Positions 1 to 12,445 of a stretch of DNA of 64,000 nucleotides are shown in pieces. The notes under the pieces were generated by a model. The model was not told the DNA's origin. It did not search any database and saw only the letters and a list, made by a program, of their open reading frames with translations. Positions within the stretch are counted from its first letter, which is position 1. Every line of letters starts with the position of its first letter. The translations under genes were made by a program, and so were the position numbers. The stretch is from Cranoglanis bouderius (Eukaryota; Chordata; Actinopteri; Siluriformes; Cranoglanididae), in contig CM042565.1 of the NCBI GenBank assembly GCA_023630585.1, positions 14,770,513 through 14,834,512 of the forward strand. Direction: 5' to 3'.

Positions 1-1794
1 AACAATCAAATGTGATTTTATTCGTGTTTTGGCTGGAGAAATGTGATCAGAAATGTGTTTGCAGCAGCATTAATAAAACACGTGAAGAACTGAACAGGTT
101 ACTAAACGTAACAGAAGAAAGCTGCATGAAATTATTTTTTTTTTTTTACTTAAGTGAAGGATTTACACAAAACTGAATTATAAGAGAGAAAAATGGATCT
201 ATATGGGCGGGGGGAAGGGGGAGGGGGAGAGGGGCTTAAAATTAAAACACAGCCAATTAACTCTTAATAAACATCTGCAGTGTTACTTAAAGCTCAGCTG
301 GATGGATACAAATGATCAGGTGAAGAGATCAGCACTTTAAGAGTTCGTTCTACACAGGGATTATTTGTGCTCTGTAATTTATTCTCCATGCAAAAACATA
401 TCGAGCTTAACTTTCTTTCCCAAGCTCTCAGTCACTTTTTATTCGTTTTACGCACAAAGCAGGGAGGCAGTAAATGCATTTGGTTAACTTTGTGCTTTGA
501 CCTGAGAAACTTTCTACTGAAAAAAAAGAAAAAGAAAAAAAAAACTGAGAGAGAGAGAGAAAAAAAAGTTTTTTCTTTTCAGATAAAAAAAAAAAATCAT
601 TCATCAATCTCCGGAATCTTTTCCTGCGTTGGCAGCTAATCGCTCCTTTTTTTTTTTCTTCTTTCTTTCTCTCTCTTTCTCTTTTCTTTCTTTCTGCGTC
701 CTGAAAAGATCGCTGTTCCTCCTCTAATGCACCATGAAGGCCATTTCTATCGCCATTCACGCCATGTCAGCCGTCTAATCGCCTTTTTATTCCAGGGGTT
801 TGTTTGTGAAATTCGCGGCTCTTTTAAAACAAGCTCTCGTTCATTCACAGCAAATTTATGGCTACAAAGTTTCTTAAAAAGGATAATGAATTTGGAATTA
901 GCCGAGCCCCCGGTTTCTGCAGAGGAAAAACTAATGAATATCGCTGTGAGCCATGACAAATCGCTGGGCCTCGAGTAAACAGAGGAGCGTTTAACCTCTT
1001 TTTTATCTCGTCGTCACGAATAAAAATTCCTCGAGTGTGACATGAAATGAATTAAAGCTCCTGAACGAATCCTGAAGTGCAGAAATTTTTCCCTCTGCAC
1101 TATCCGTTAATTAAATTAATCACGGGAACATACCCGTATACCGCAAATAAATAAACAAACAAACAAACAAACAAATAAATAAATACATAATCTCGAAATG
1201 GTATACTATTTGGTTTTGTATCTCAGTAAGTTGATGTGTTTGTAGCATAAAATTTATTTGTTTTGAACTTAATTCCCCCCCCCCCAAAAAAAATTATACG
1301 AAACTAAAACGGCTTTATCATTTATTTTGCACGCCCTGTAATTATTTTTCTTTACACTTTTCTAACTAAATGTATTTATGCCAAATTAGAAAAATCAAAA
1401 ATAAAAGCACTACTTTTTCTCTTTTGTCGGTTTGCAGCCTATTACTTCCCATTATTTTAATATTTCTACTAAATAGCCATTTCAATAAAGGCTTTTTATT
1501 ACCTTTTTTTTTTTAGACACTATTTTTCTTATTTTAGAAATATATTTGTTTATTTATTTAAAATATTAAAATCTTAAATGTTATTTAAGATTGTTTAGCT
1601 ATTATAAAATTAACATAACTAAAAAAAAGTAAAATAACAAAAAAAAAACAATTCTAGTGTTTTATGTGACGCTAAACAAGTTAGCTATTAAAGAAGTAAA
1701 ATAAATAATGATCTATACGTTATTTATTTATTTTTTGTATACATTTTTTGTAATTACATCCCATTATTCATGTTTTGTCTTTTTTCACCTTTAG
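1..1794 (+). other. Intron 1 of prdm12, possible conserved non-coding block
   Basis: No coding exon is recognisable. The stretch holds poly-A/T runs, a CT/GA-rich patch (about 530-700) and AT-rich sequence after 1200. About 720-1120 is more complex and less AT-rich and has several TAAT/ATTA homeobox-type cores. It is a candidate enhancer by appearance only. An 83-codon reading frame at 727-978 matches nothing I know. Confidence 0.4.
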
Positions 1795-4292
1795 AGGTTC
1801 AGAAGTTGTCCAGCTTGGTGCTGCCCAGTGAGGTGATCATCGCTCAGAGCTCCATCCCTGGGGAAGGCCTGGGCATTTTCTCCAAGACGTGGATCAGAGC
1901 CGGGACTGAGATGGGTCCGTTCACTGGTCGCGTCCTCTATCCCCAGCACGTGGACCTGCTCAAGAACAACAACCTCATGTGGGAGGTGAGATGCTTCCTT
2001 AGGCAATAAACTGCTTCATAAATACAAATTAGTGATGTACAATGAAGAATCAATCCCCAGTGAGTCTGAAATTTGGACTTGCAAGGATCACCAATTTGTC
2101 CTGGACTTCAGCCGTTCAGAAATTGATGTGATGTTGTTGTGCACGCCTTTTCAAAAACATTCGTCATAATGTTCGTCCTCTGCACATGCTGATAGGTGTT
2201 TAATGAGGATGGGACGGTGCGCTGCTTCATAGACGCGAGTCAGGAGGACCAACGCAGCTGGATGACATACATCAAGTGTGCAAGGAACGAGCAGGAGCAG
2301 AACCTGGAGGTGGTGCAGATCGGCAGCAGCATCTTCTACAAGGCTGTGGAGGTCAGAGACTCATCTTTAACAGTTTACCTCAGGGGACACATGTCTTGGG
2401 TTGTCTAGGGCAGCGGTGATTGAGTGGTTAAGGCATTGGGCTGATGACTGACAGGTTGTGAGTTTAAATCCCATAATCACTGCTCAGTTGTAACCCGTCT
2501 CAAGTATAAGTCACTTTGGATAAAGGCATCAGTCATATATAATATGTCTGCTTTGCCCAGCTTTTTCTTTTGGATGAAAGACGTCTCTTTATACACAGAT
2601 GCATGTTTTCATCTTTGAGACAAATTATTTTACATATATGTAAATTACAATGGTATTTTTTGATATTTGAAATTTGTCTTTATTCAGACTATTCCTCCTG
2701 ACCAGGAGTTGCTTGTTTGGTACGGAAACTCACACAACACCTTTCTGGGAATTCCTGGTGTTCCTGGCATTGAGGATGAGCATCAGAAAAGAAACAGGAA
2801 TGGTAAGTGTGACGAAAGAAACTGTATGTGTTTATGTGTGAATGATGTGCATTACTCCTTTGGCGGATTAACAAGTATATAAGAGAAATCGGGCTCATTA
2901 ACCTTACATTACATAATGGAGAAAGAGATTACGATCTTGGAATTCTCTCTGCAAGTGCTCCCTCTACTGGTGGTCTGTGGTATAACATTTAAATTACATT
3001 GTACTCTGCTGAACAAAATCAGACTCTTGAGAATCAACAAATCAGTGCAGCTATATTGTATTGTGTTCTACTTAGAAGGCACTGCCTGTGTACAATTACA
3101 ATCTAAAAAAAATAAAGTTTCTCTAGACTGATGTCAAAGAAGAAGCATTTTCTGATTTCCAAAGAATCATTATCCATTTTCAAGATGCCATCATAAAATC
3201 CCATCATAAATGTTACTATTATGTGAAAACATTGCTCTAAGGAATCTTTTTGTGCACCTTAAAGTTTTCTTGTCCAGTTTGTTTTACACCCTAAAATAAA
3301 TACTCTTTCATTTAGAAGGGAGCATAACATAAATGTAATCTATGGTTCCTTATCTTGTTCAAACGTGTCCATTTCAATGAAAGAAATCCCATAATCCTTT
3401 TTGTTACTTTTCCCATAAAAGCTTTTGCACCTTAAAAAAAAAACAATGCAATTTCATCTCATCAAAACTTTATGAACCTCTCATATAGTGAACTGAAGAA
3501 ATTTGATGATATCTGCATCAAATCTGGTCAAATGTGAAAAAAAACCAAAACAAAAACGTTCCTATGTGACCTTCCAAAGCTTCTTGTTTTCTGCTCCAAC
3601 ACACAATTTAACACCTTAAACTCCTGGATTATTATTCAGATCTTTGAAGGACATCATACAGTGAACGAAAGGATTGTAAATACAACAACAACAAAAAAAG
3701 AGAAGAATGTAGGGCATCTAACTCATCTAAGGCTTTTTAGATAGCGTTCCATCAAGGTCTTCAGAATCATCAAAATATCAGAGTTAGTTGGAGTTAGTTA
3801 ACCATAAAAAGATTCCCTGTTACAAAAGTTAAAAATCTCACCCTGTCGTCTCTTTCCCCAGATGATTCCCACTCAAGTGACAGCAATTCTTCAACCTCTC
3901 CTTCGTCCATGTCCTCGTCGGCGTCCAGCCGCATGCGCTGCGTCATCTGTCACCGTGGCTTCAACTCACGCAGCAACCTGCGCTCTCACATGCGCATCCA
4001 CACACTGGACAAACCTTTCGCATGTCGCTTCTGCAATCGGCGCTTCAGCCAGTCGTCCACGCTGCGCAATCACGTGCGCCTGCACACCGGCGAGCGCCCC
4101 TACAAGTGCCACGTGTGCCAGAGCGCCTACTCGCAGCTGGCAGGACTCCGGGCGCACCAGAAGAGCGCCAGGCACCGGCCAGCGGTCACCAATACAGAAA
4201 CCAGGCAGCCGTCTCCTGCCTCTCCATCACAGATGGCCTCCATGGCGCAGACGGTACCGCTGGTGCACCACATAGCCACCATGGTGCTCTGA
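1795..4292 (+). CDS. prdm12: PR domain zinc finger protein 12 (prdm12), exons 2-5, 5' partial
   Basis: Coding exons are 1795-1985, 2196-2351, 2688-2802 and 3862-4292, each with AG acceptors and GT donors; the spliced frame stays open for 297 residues to a TGA. Exons 2-4 encode the PR (SET-related) domain (GEGLGIFSKTW, NNNLMWEVFNEDG, DQELLVWYGNSHNTFLGIPG). Exon 5 encodes a serine-rich linker and three C2H2 fingers (CVICHRGF, CRFCNRRF, CHVCQSAY). The last residues, ATMVL, match the PRDM12 C terminus. In the family, PRDM12 is a nuclear regulator of nociceptor and V1 interneuron fate that recruits the G9a H3K9 methyltransferase. The first coding exon (about 74 residues in human) is not visible here and probably lies left of the window. 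The mammalian C-terminal polyalanine tract is absent. Which teleost paralogue this is cannot be told. Confidence 0.95.
2409..2546 (+). repeat. tRNA-derived SINE fragment in prdm12 intron 3
   Basis: The segment contains a tRNA-like A box (TGAGTGGTTAAGGC) and a B-box-like stretch (GTGAGTTTAAATCCC), followed by the tail motif TCACTTTGGATAAAGGCATC that is common in fish SINEs. It starts about 55 bp after the exon 3 donor. It has no folded tRNA and is not a tRNA gene. Confidence 0.6.
2803..3861 (+). other. Intron 4 of prdm12
   Basis: This 1.06 kb intron runs from a GTAAGT donor to a TTTCCCCAG acceptor. It is AT-rich with short A runs. I see no element in it. Confidence 0.75.
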
Positions 4293-5441
4293 GGAGTGCA
4301 GAGACACGTGACTGAACACTTAACAGACGAAATGTCGGTCGAACATCGGGTCGAACAATGTTGCACTTTTGCACTTCCTCCTTAAATGTTGTGCATTACA
4401 TAATCGGATTCGATACATGCACAGTACAATCTTGGTTATGATCTGGATCACTATATTTTGGTTATGGAAACCAGGACCTTAGTCTGGGTTTGACACCATG
4501 CTAGCTGCGTTATTTCGAAGGTGATCAGGATACTGTAGCTTGCATCCTATTCACTTTGTCCTGGTGTCTGCACATGCATGTCTACAACCTTCTGACCAAA
4601 AATTCTTAGAGAGGTGGTTTTGGACAATATAAAAACATAATCCAGGTTATGGGGGATCATCTCCATTTTCTGGAAAGCTAGCATCAGTGGTTGTCCATTT
4701 ATGATGCCATTAACATCCTGTAATCATGTATACAGTGTATTCCATATTTAATATGATCAAAGACTGACTTCTTAAAGGAGCAGTTTGTAATTTTAACACC
4801 CTCTGCTATGTGCAAGGGATTTGTTTTGCAGTAAAGCTCTGACAAGCCTTCCCTTTCGTCCCAGCTGACAGATTCAAATCTCCATGTTGAATCTACAAAC
4901 ACCTCCTGTGTTGTCTTTTAAGGAAAAGGAGCAGAGCTGAGCAGCTATGTTATGACTAGAGGCAGAGCTCATTTCTGGGCCGGAAAAAGTGTAAACAGAA
5001 GCCTAAAACAAAGACACTAGACAGATCCACTGGATAGCGATGTTTGGAATAATAGGTTTTCTAAAGTATCTTTAAAAGTTATTTACTTGTTACAAATGTA
5101 GAAAAACATTTGCCACTTGCAAACTGCACCTTTAATAAGACCATAAACTCATCCACTGATGGATGAGATACAGAGACATAAGGAACATGCTGGTCCATCA
5201 GCTCCACTGTGGATTAAAACAGCACAGTGTATACTAGAATAAAAAACCCATACTGGATGCCTTAACACCTGAGCCTGACTGTGGTGATTAGTTTCAGGCG
5301 CATTATTTTAATGCAGGTTTTCTCCTCTTTAGTGTGACCTACACAGTGACAGTCATTCAGGTATACAGAAGGTTAGGAAGAAGGATTATGGTCATTAAAA
5401 TAATGTAGATAATGTGAATATGATGTGACCATGTATAAGAT

Positions 5442-5485
<44 letters not shown>

Positions 5486-5563
5486 TTACACAAAGGTGTG
5501 ATCTAAAAAAACCCCATGTGTCTGATGTAAATATGTTTGTATATCTCATTTATTGTTAATAAA
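4293..5563 (+). other. prdm12: Putative 3' UTR of prdm12, ending at an AATAAA
   Basis: The first convincing AATAAA downstream of the stop is at 5558-5563, which would give a 1.27 kb 3' UTR. The segment contains the inverted-repeat element at 4772-5135 and a CA microsatellite. The real cleavage site needs transcript data. Confidence 0.4.
4772..5135. mobile_element. Short inverted-repeat element (MITE) with TTAA ends
   Basis: The left end reads TTAAAGGAGCAGTTTGTAAT. The right end, inverted, reads TTAAAGGTGCAGTTTGCAAG. Both ends start with TTAA, as in target sites of piggyBac-like elements. The 364 bp between them have no open frame. It lies in the putative prdm12 3' UTR. Assignment to piggyBac is inference from the TTAA alone. 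Confidence 0.6.
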
Positions 5564-5597
5564 ATCAACTGATTATACTATATACACTTGAACCACA

Positions 5598-5635
<38 letters not shown>
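5443..5635. repeat. CA microsatellite (5443-5481) and CTGT microsatellite (5599-5635)
   Basis: Two simple repeats flank the putative prdm12 polyadenylation signal: about 19 CA units on the left and about nine CTGT units on the right. Confidence 0.9.
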
Positions 5636-6179
5636 AAACCTGATCTAATTTTCTACATCAGATTCATTTTGCCTTTATGATGATTTGTCCTCAGTGTGTT
5701 TCCTGATATTAAGAAAAGCAAACACGTAGACTACACCAACAAATATTAAACTTTGACCTGAATTTGACATGAAGTTGATCTATTAAACCAGTTACACAAA
5801 ACCTTACACCAAAAACACTCAGGATTTTATTTAATACACATTTAGAAAAAGGGTTCTTCACTCCTTAAAAGGAAATGCTCAGACCCGTCTGTGATGGGGA
5901 AAGACCGTTATACGGATCCCAGAGAGAAACAACCGGAAAACCCTTAGGTGTATTAGATTTGACCTTTTAGATGTACACTTTATATATTTACAATTAACTT
6001 GAATTTACGAAATAGCAGCATTTATTAAACGGGTTAATCAGAATCAATCTCAGGTCAATATTTTAATCACAGTTTAGGATTTTAATCCCAGATTTATCAA
6101 GCCAAGTTTAAACTGACATTAACAGACTCAACAAATTTTTCATTAAACCTAGTTTCGTTTAATTCTTGTTGGTGAAACC

Positions 6180-6478
6180 CAACCAAAGGGAAAAAAAAAA
6201 ACAATAGAAACCACAGCAATTCGAATGGTTTCCACTACAAATACCATTACAAACCATCCGCTAACCATTGAAACCATTACCATTACCGATCCTTAATGGT
6301 ACTAGACATCTAGGTATCCACTAGATATAACATGCCACCAATAGAAGGCAACAAATTACCAGTTGAGACCCACACGGACCATTACAGTTTCCATTAAAAC
6401 CAATACAATTCCCATTATAACCATTAAATCCATTACAAATTCGATGAGGGTTTCTATTGTTTTTTTTCAGCAGGGAAG
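6180..6478 (-). mobile_element. MITE copy A of an inverted pair
   Basis: This roughly 300 bp element ends in TTTTTTCAGCAGGG, and its left end is a degenerate inverse of that. The interior is full of CCATTA/TAATGG repeats. It is an inverted relative of the copy at 7088-7395: shared segments include GGTATCCACTAGATA in one and the complement-related TAGTGGATACC in the other. No coding capacity. Confidence 0.6.
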
Positions 6479-6979
6479 CTAAATGATGACTCAGGGCCTT
6501 TTTCCATTAATATATGACACATTACACAGAGACTTTCAGTCATTTCTACAATTAAACACTGTATTCAAACCAGTATAATGCTATTTTACTGTTCGACGCA
6601 GCAATCTGTGAAGTATTTTGTTAAAATATTTACAGTTCTGAGATTATACTGTATTAAAAGACCTTAATGAGTAGCCACAGTATCATTAACTTTACTGTAA
6701 AACTAGCCGCTACTTATAGCATTGAATTGAATCATCAAAGGAACATTGCCTGGCTAATTCAACATTTTCTTCCATTATTTTTCATCCTAATTTTTATTTA
6801 TTTTTAAAAAAATTGTTTTTAAACATTGGTTCAGTTATTTTAGTGAAGCAGGTTGCAACAAGTTTACACTGGAAGAAAAGCCAGGCAACGCTAGCTAATG
6901 TTATCCTAGCTAAGCAGGTAACATTTGCTAGCTAGCTTGATATTTTAAAGATAACCTGTATAGCTTACTTTCTTCTTTG

Positions 6980-7017
<38 letters not shown>

Positions 7018-7087
7018 ATTAAGGACTGTAAAGCACTGATTTCGTGTTTGTTATTGTCAATGTTAATTGTAGCAGTTATGTCCCGGC

Positions 7088-7395
7088 TGAAAAAAACAAA
7101 ACCAAAAAAAAAAAAAAAAACCAATAGAAGCCCTCATAGAATTTGTAATGGTTTTAATTATTATAATGGGACACTGTAATGGTCTCAGTGGATCTCTACT
7201 GGTAATTTGTTGCTGTCTATTGGTGACATGTTGTGTCTAGTGGATACCATTAAGGACCTTAATACATCCTACTAGGTAATAGAAACCATTTGGTAATGGT
7301 TTTAATGGTTAACAGCTGATGGTTTGTAGTGGTACTTGTAGTGGAAACCATTAGACTTTCTGTGATGGTTTCTACTGGGTTTTTTTCAGCAGGGT
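7088..7395 (+). mobile_element. MITE copy B of an inverted pair
   Basis: The ends are a degenerate GGCTGAAAAAAAC on the left and GTTTTTTTCAGCAGGG on the right, imperfect inverted repeats. The interior matches copy A in the opposite orientation. GTTAT occurs close to both ends and could be a target duplication. About 610 bp containing a GT microsatellite (6985-7014) separate the two copies. Confidence 0.6.
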
Positions 7396-7939
7396 TATTG
7401 AGTAACTTTATGTTTATGAACTGAATGAAATGGTTGCTTTCAGATTCTTTGGTTAAGATGAAAGTCCTATATAAAGCTGTCAATATGTTGTCCTGTAAAA
7501 ATATCTATTTAAATTATAGTTCAATATGCCATTAGAGAAATGAGAAATATCACAGATATGTAGATAGAATTACAGTAAAAACCTGACAACACTGCTGCTT
7601 GCTCTAAGTTAATGTAAATTTACATGTTGTTTTTTTTTCTTCAATATACTTAGTGATGTCTGTTGGCTGTTTCTGAAATAAAAACAAAGAAACAAAACAA
7701 ACAACAACAAAAAAAACCCTGCACCGTTTTATATCGCTATTGTCTTGTAATATTAAATGTGAACTTATGGTTTACACTGAGGTGTCATGTTTCCAGTTGA
7801 CCACTGGGAGGCAGCAGAGTGGCGCAGATTTCCATCAGATCAGAACCGAAGCGATTTCTGCTAGTGAGATTTTTGTACTGTTTACTGATTAGCAGTCTTA
7901 TAAGATATCGATATGGATAACGGTTCATTTGAATATTTT

Positions 7940-7943
7940 ACTT

Positions 7944-7979
<36 letters not shown>

Positions 7980-8512
7980 AGAGCTGTCTGGCAAACAAGT
8001 TTCTGTTATCACTTATACTATAGCAGTTATAAACAATCATTCACTCACCAGCCTCTCTCTCTCTCTCTCTCTCTTTTTTTTTTTTTTCACTTTAATGAGA
8101 AAAAATTTCATGAGAGAAAGAAACACAGCTTGTCATGTTACTGAGAACGCAAAAAGCTGTCAGGGAAACTTGAGGTTACAGCTTTAACTTCAAACTTTAA
8201 TGGACTCCTTCCATAAATGTTAAACATCTCTTAATAGAAAATGTCACCAAGTCAACAATGACACACTTTCTTTGCTAAATAAGGACACATCTACTTAGTA
8301 TTAACTTCGATTATTGTAGATCATCCGCCGTACAAGTCTCTGTGCAAGTTGTTACTACAGAAATGATAACATATAGAACAAGCGCGTTAATATAAACCCG
8401 TGATTTGCCTTGCAGTCGGAACTACTGTCAGAACTGCTGGTATGGACCATATAATGAATCAACACCTTCTGACTAATCAGAATCAAGAATTCAGTGCTGC
8501 GGTTTAATGTAG
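7940..8512 (-). repeat. TTTA microsatellite and reversed copy of a dispersed repeat family
   Basis: After a TTTA run (about 7942-7978) the segment is the reverse of a family also found near 11.98, 26.89, 38.59, 51.03 and 61.17 kb. Diagnostic pieces, inverted here, are a GGAGTCC/CTCCAGTGTCAG-type block, a TTTATAACTGCTATAG block and TTCTGATTAGTCAGAAGGTG. A CT tract at 8054-8074 interrupts it. I cannot name the family. Confidence 0.55.
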
Positions 8513-10434
8513 ATTTAATTGTGGTGAAGGACGTTCACTCAGTTTTACGGTGCTAAAACCATTTATTCTATTTTACAAACGTTCTATATACATTCTAGCA
8601 TTTGGGATGTTATCTAAAGTGGATGTACCAGTGAGAACTCTGGGATAGATCATGCCACTGAAGATTAAATTAAATATGATTTATGGCAACTTTGCACAAG
8701 ATGCCAAAAAGGCTAGCTGGTTTGGGTGGGAAGTGTGTGAGGGATGTGAAAAAAACATCAATAGGCAGTTGAAAAGGGAAATGAAGAAGAGTGAAACATG
8801 AAAAGGGAGAAAGAAAAATGTGAATAAAGCAACTTGTCCTTGGAGGGACTACTAAACCTGTGGCAGCTGAAATAATCATCTGAAGAGGAGTTGAGTGAGT
8901 GAGAGAGACTTTACGAAGAGCTTGTTTACCTCTTACCTTTTATCCTGAATGAAAAACCCCAGTAAACACAGCAGTGACCTTTTTTTTTCTTTTTTTAAAA
9001 TTTTTATTAACATTAGGATTCAACAATGGTTATTTTGCACCAAGGCCTGTGGTGTCCATTTGGTGCTGCTCACTGGCATGTGGGAGGAGAAAAGGAGAAA
9101 AAGCATGGATACAGAGACGGGGATGCAATCAAATGTGGAAAAAAAACAAACAAAAACAAAAAAAAAAACTTTTATGAATAAATCCAAACCATTTACTTAC
9201 AGTAGATCCTGGACACCCCAAGTGATGTTTTGCCATTTTTTTAAAAATCACATCTAAAATGAAAGTGAAATCATATAAAGCACTGCAGGAGGGTTAGTGC
9301 ACTCCTAAAAAAGGTTAAAATCATGGTTAGTCATAATAATAAAGAAATGATATGTTAAGACATTTTCCTTTATTAAGTTTCACTTCTTCATAACTCATTA
9401 GTTTTAGTTAGTGCAGTTCTATTTTTGTTGTGAATCTTGATTAATGTGTGTGTGTGTGTGCGTGTGTGCGCCGGGTTTCTTTCAGCCGTGACCCAGTAGC
9501 GGTGTCTGAGTCACAGATGCCCTTGGTGATGAAGTACTGATGTTCTTTCCTTTTGTAAAGTTAGCACACAACTTTTCCCATGGATTTGTATTATTATATT
9601 TATATTCAATACTTACATTATAGACTCTACGGTCAGCTCCAGAATAAGCTTTAGAATATCCTTCACAAAATGTACAAAAACATTATTAAATTAATAATAC
9701 ACAAAATGATTAGAAGTGTTCCACTCAAGCTTTGCTTTTCCTCCAAGAAAAACATTAAAACATTCTCCTCTTTCATTCTCATTCGATGGTGAAATTCTTG
9801 GCACCCTTTGGAAGAATTCCTTGAAAGAATTTGCCTAAAAGGATGATTGTGCATACTGGTTCATTTTGCCCATGTTTCTTATGAAGGACTCTAAAAAAAT
9901 TTTAATTAAGTATCATGATGTTATAGATTTTTTCTATATTTTTTATTTTTTCTACATGATCAAGTCGGTACGAAAAACATTTTAGATTCCCAAACATTAG
10001 TTTTCTAGCACAAAACGAAATGTTACAGAAAAACGTTTGTACGTCGTTAAAGAAAGCAGCGTATTACGTAAGAGACACTTTTCAGACAAAAAAAAAAAAA
10101 AAAAAAAAAACCACAATGAAGGCTGCTGGGTTTTGCTGCAAAAATAAGAAGCGAGTGCGAAAGTCAAAGTCTCCAGAAGAACTGTGTCTGCTCAATAAAA
10201 CTTACCAGCTCATTTCCTTATAAAACTGCACTAATTGTACCGGAGACTACTATTATTAACATTTTTATTTTTTTGCCACACCAAATATTGACTTTGTATC
10301 ATTTACTACTGTTTACTGCTCTTTACTGTATTTTTTTTTTAAATATAGAAACATTTAATTTCACTATTCTGAAGGTATCTTTACTCTACAGCATTTCTTT
10401 GCATGTGTCTAAAACATTTGCACAGTACTGTATA
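8513..10434. other. Intergenic, no gene seen
   Basis: AT-rich sequence with poly-A runs (10089-10110), a GT tract near 9445-9470 and a GGCACC stretch near 9795 that may be a worn Tc1 terminus. No spliced gene structure is visible. Confidence 0.6.
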
Positions 10435-11894
10435 TACAGTAGGTACAGAAAAGAATCACCCCCCCTTTAAAATAATCACATTTGAAATGAAGATGGACAC
10501 AGTTTTTGTTTTATCCAGCTGTATTTACTCAGTGCAACTTATAACAACCAAGTGAAAGATATAACAGAAAAAAAAAAAACAAATGTCAGGAAAAAAATAA
10601 ATAAAGAAATAAAAAACCAGAACCACCGAGTTGGAAAATGGATCACCCCCCTCCTAAAAATGACTTGTAAACTCAATCAGGTGTAGCTAATCACCTTCTC
10701 AATGGCACACAAAGCCATTTGACTTTCAACTGTGATCAGCTGTGGTCATTTTGATTAGCTCAGCATGAAAAGAGCTTTCCTGGAGCATTTCAGTCCTTGG
10801 TAGTGCAACTGAAGCAAACAATCAACTATGGGTGGCAAGGCACTGTCAAAAGATCTCCGGGATAAAGTTGTGCTCAGGCACAAGTAAGGAGATGGATACA
10901 AAAAAAAAAATTCAAAGCCTTCATCAATGCCTAGAAGCACAGTGAAGTCTATTATTAAGAAGTGGAAGGTATTTGGTACAACACAAACCCTCCCTGGATC
11001 AGGAACGTCATTCCAAACTGGATGAAAGAGCCAGGAGAAAACTGGTCAGAAAGGCTAGCAAGAGGCCTACAGCAACTCTGAAGCAGTTGCAGGAATTAAT
11101 GACAAAGAGTGGTCATTGTGTACATGTGACAACAATATCACAAATTCTCCACAAATGTGGCTTGTATGGGAGGGTTGCAAGAAAAAAATCCACCCATGAC
11201 TGAGCTTTGCCAAAACGCACCTTGAAGATTCTGAGGCCACATGGAAAAAGGTGTTATGGTCAGAGACTAAAATTGAATTATTTGACCTCAACACCAAACG
11301 ATATGTCTGGCAGAAATCCAATACAGCTCACCATCCAAATAACACCATTCCTACAGTAAAGCATGGAGGTCGTAATATCCTGTTATGGGGGTGTTTCTCT
11401 GCAGCAGGGACTGGAGCACTTGTTAGGATAGAAGGAAAATGGATGGGGCAAAATACCATCAAATTCTTGAGGAAAATCGGCTGCCCTCTGCCAGAAAGTT
11501 GTCAATGGGAAGAAGGTTTACCTTCCAACATGACAATGACCCAAAGCACACAGCAAAACTGACCACACAGTGGTTGAAGGAGAAAAGGGTGTATGTCCTT
11601 GCATGGCCTAGTCAGAGCCCAGACTTAAACCCCATTGAAAATCTGTGGAATGACTTGAAGACTGCAGTCCACAAATGGTCACCATAATAATCAGGCATTA
11701 TAGGAGAAGCCTCAGAGCTGTTATCTTGGCAAAGGGAGGTAGCACAAAGTACTGACTAAAGGGCACCAATAATTGTGTCACACCTATATTTAACAAAGAT
11801 TTTATTATTTTGTTTGTCAAAAGGTTAAACAATAAAGACAATTTTTCACAGCCTTTTTTACTCATATTTACCAGTATTAGTGGAGGGCACTGTA
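10435..11894 (+). mobile_element. Defective Tc1-like transposon, possibly chimeric
   Basis: Transposase remnants lie in broken frames: an HTH-like part at about 10830-11200 and a DDE catalytic part at about 11250-11690. The catalytic part contains the Tc1 signature blocks HDNDPKHTA, WPSQSPDLNPIENLW and VHKWSP, the last directly followed by a stop. Frameshifts and stops in the first half make it inactive. The left end reads TACAGTAGGTACAGAAAAG, while the right end, inverted, reads TACAGTGCCCTCCACTAATA. These do not pair as terminal inverted repeats, so two Tc1 subfamilies may have been joined near 11690. Confidence 0.85.
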
Positions 11895-11971
11895 GGTATC
11901 AAGCAGATTAATATTCAATTTGATTTGAACAGCACTTTCATCGCTACATCGGTTCCAGGTATAACCACTGA

Positions 11972-12445
11972 TATGGTGAAGTTTTATTGTAAGGAGATGA
12001 TCATTTAAGATTTGTGGAAGGAGTCTCCAGTGTCAGAGCTTTGTAACACTCGGAGGTAAAGGTTTCTCAGCAACTCTGTGAAAAAAGAAAAGCTGTGATT
12101 TTTTTATTTTTATTTTTTTTTGTATTATTAACTTAAGAGAGGCTTATGAGGGAACGACCCCCTGTTTATATCTAGAGAACAATAACTGACTTGTTTCGTG
12201 GACGTTCCACAACATTAAATGTACAAAAAGTACAATGCGTCATTCTACAATCAATAAAAACCTATAATCATTTGTAATTTGCCATGATTTACGAGAAATA
12301 AAACACTCCAGGTCATGCGGTTATGGAAAAATTCATGTGGCAACAGTAATTCCGCTTCATTACACCATGCCATCATTGATTTGTTATTAATTTTTTCTAT
12401 AAACAGCTGAACTGGTCAGGTTTTATTGATTACCTAATCTCTTGA
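11972..12445 (+). repeat. Partial copy of the dispersed repeat family
   Basis: It begins with GGTGAAGTTTTATTGTAAGG and contains GGAGTCTCCAGTGTCAG, GGACGTTCCACAACATTAAA and an AGAAATAAAACACT block in the same order as copies at 27.04, 38.59 and 51.03 kb. It lies just right of the Tc1 remnant. Confidence 0.6.

Noticed and set aside
727..978. prdm12 first coding exon
   Set aside because: The encoded residues do not resemble the PRDM12 N terminus (expected to end ...QSFSG before EVQKLSS), and no suitable donor follows.
2409..2546. tRNA gene
   Set aside because: Only degenerate A and B boxes remain and no cloverleaf can be drawn; the tail is that of a SINE.
3862..4275. 137-codon frame overlapping the prdm12 zinc fingers
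   Set aside because: It is a different frame of the same exon. The zinc-finger frame matches the known protein.
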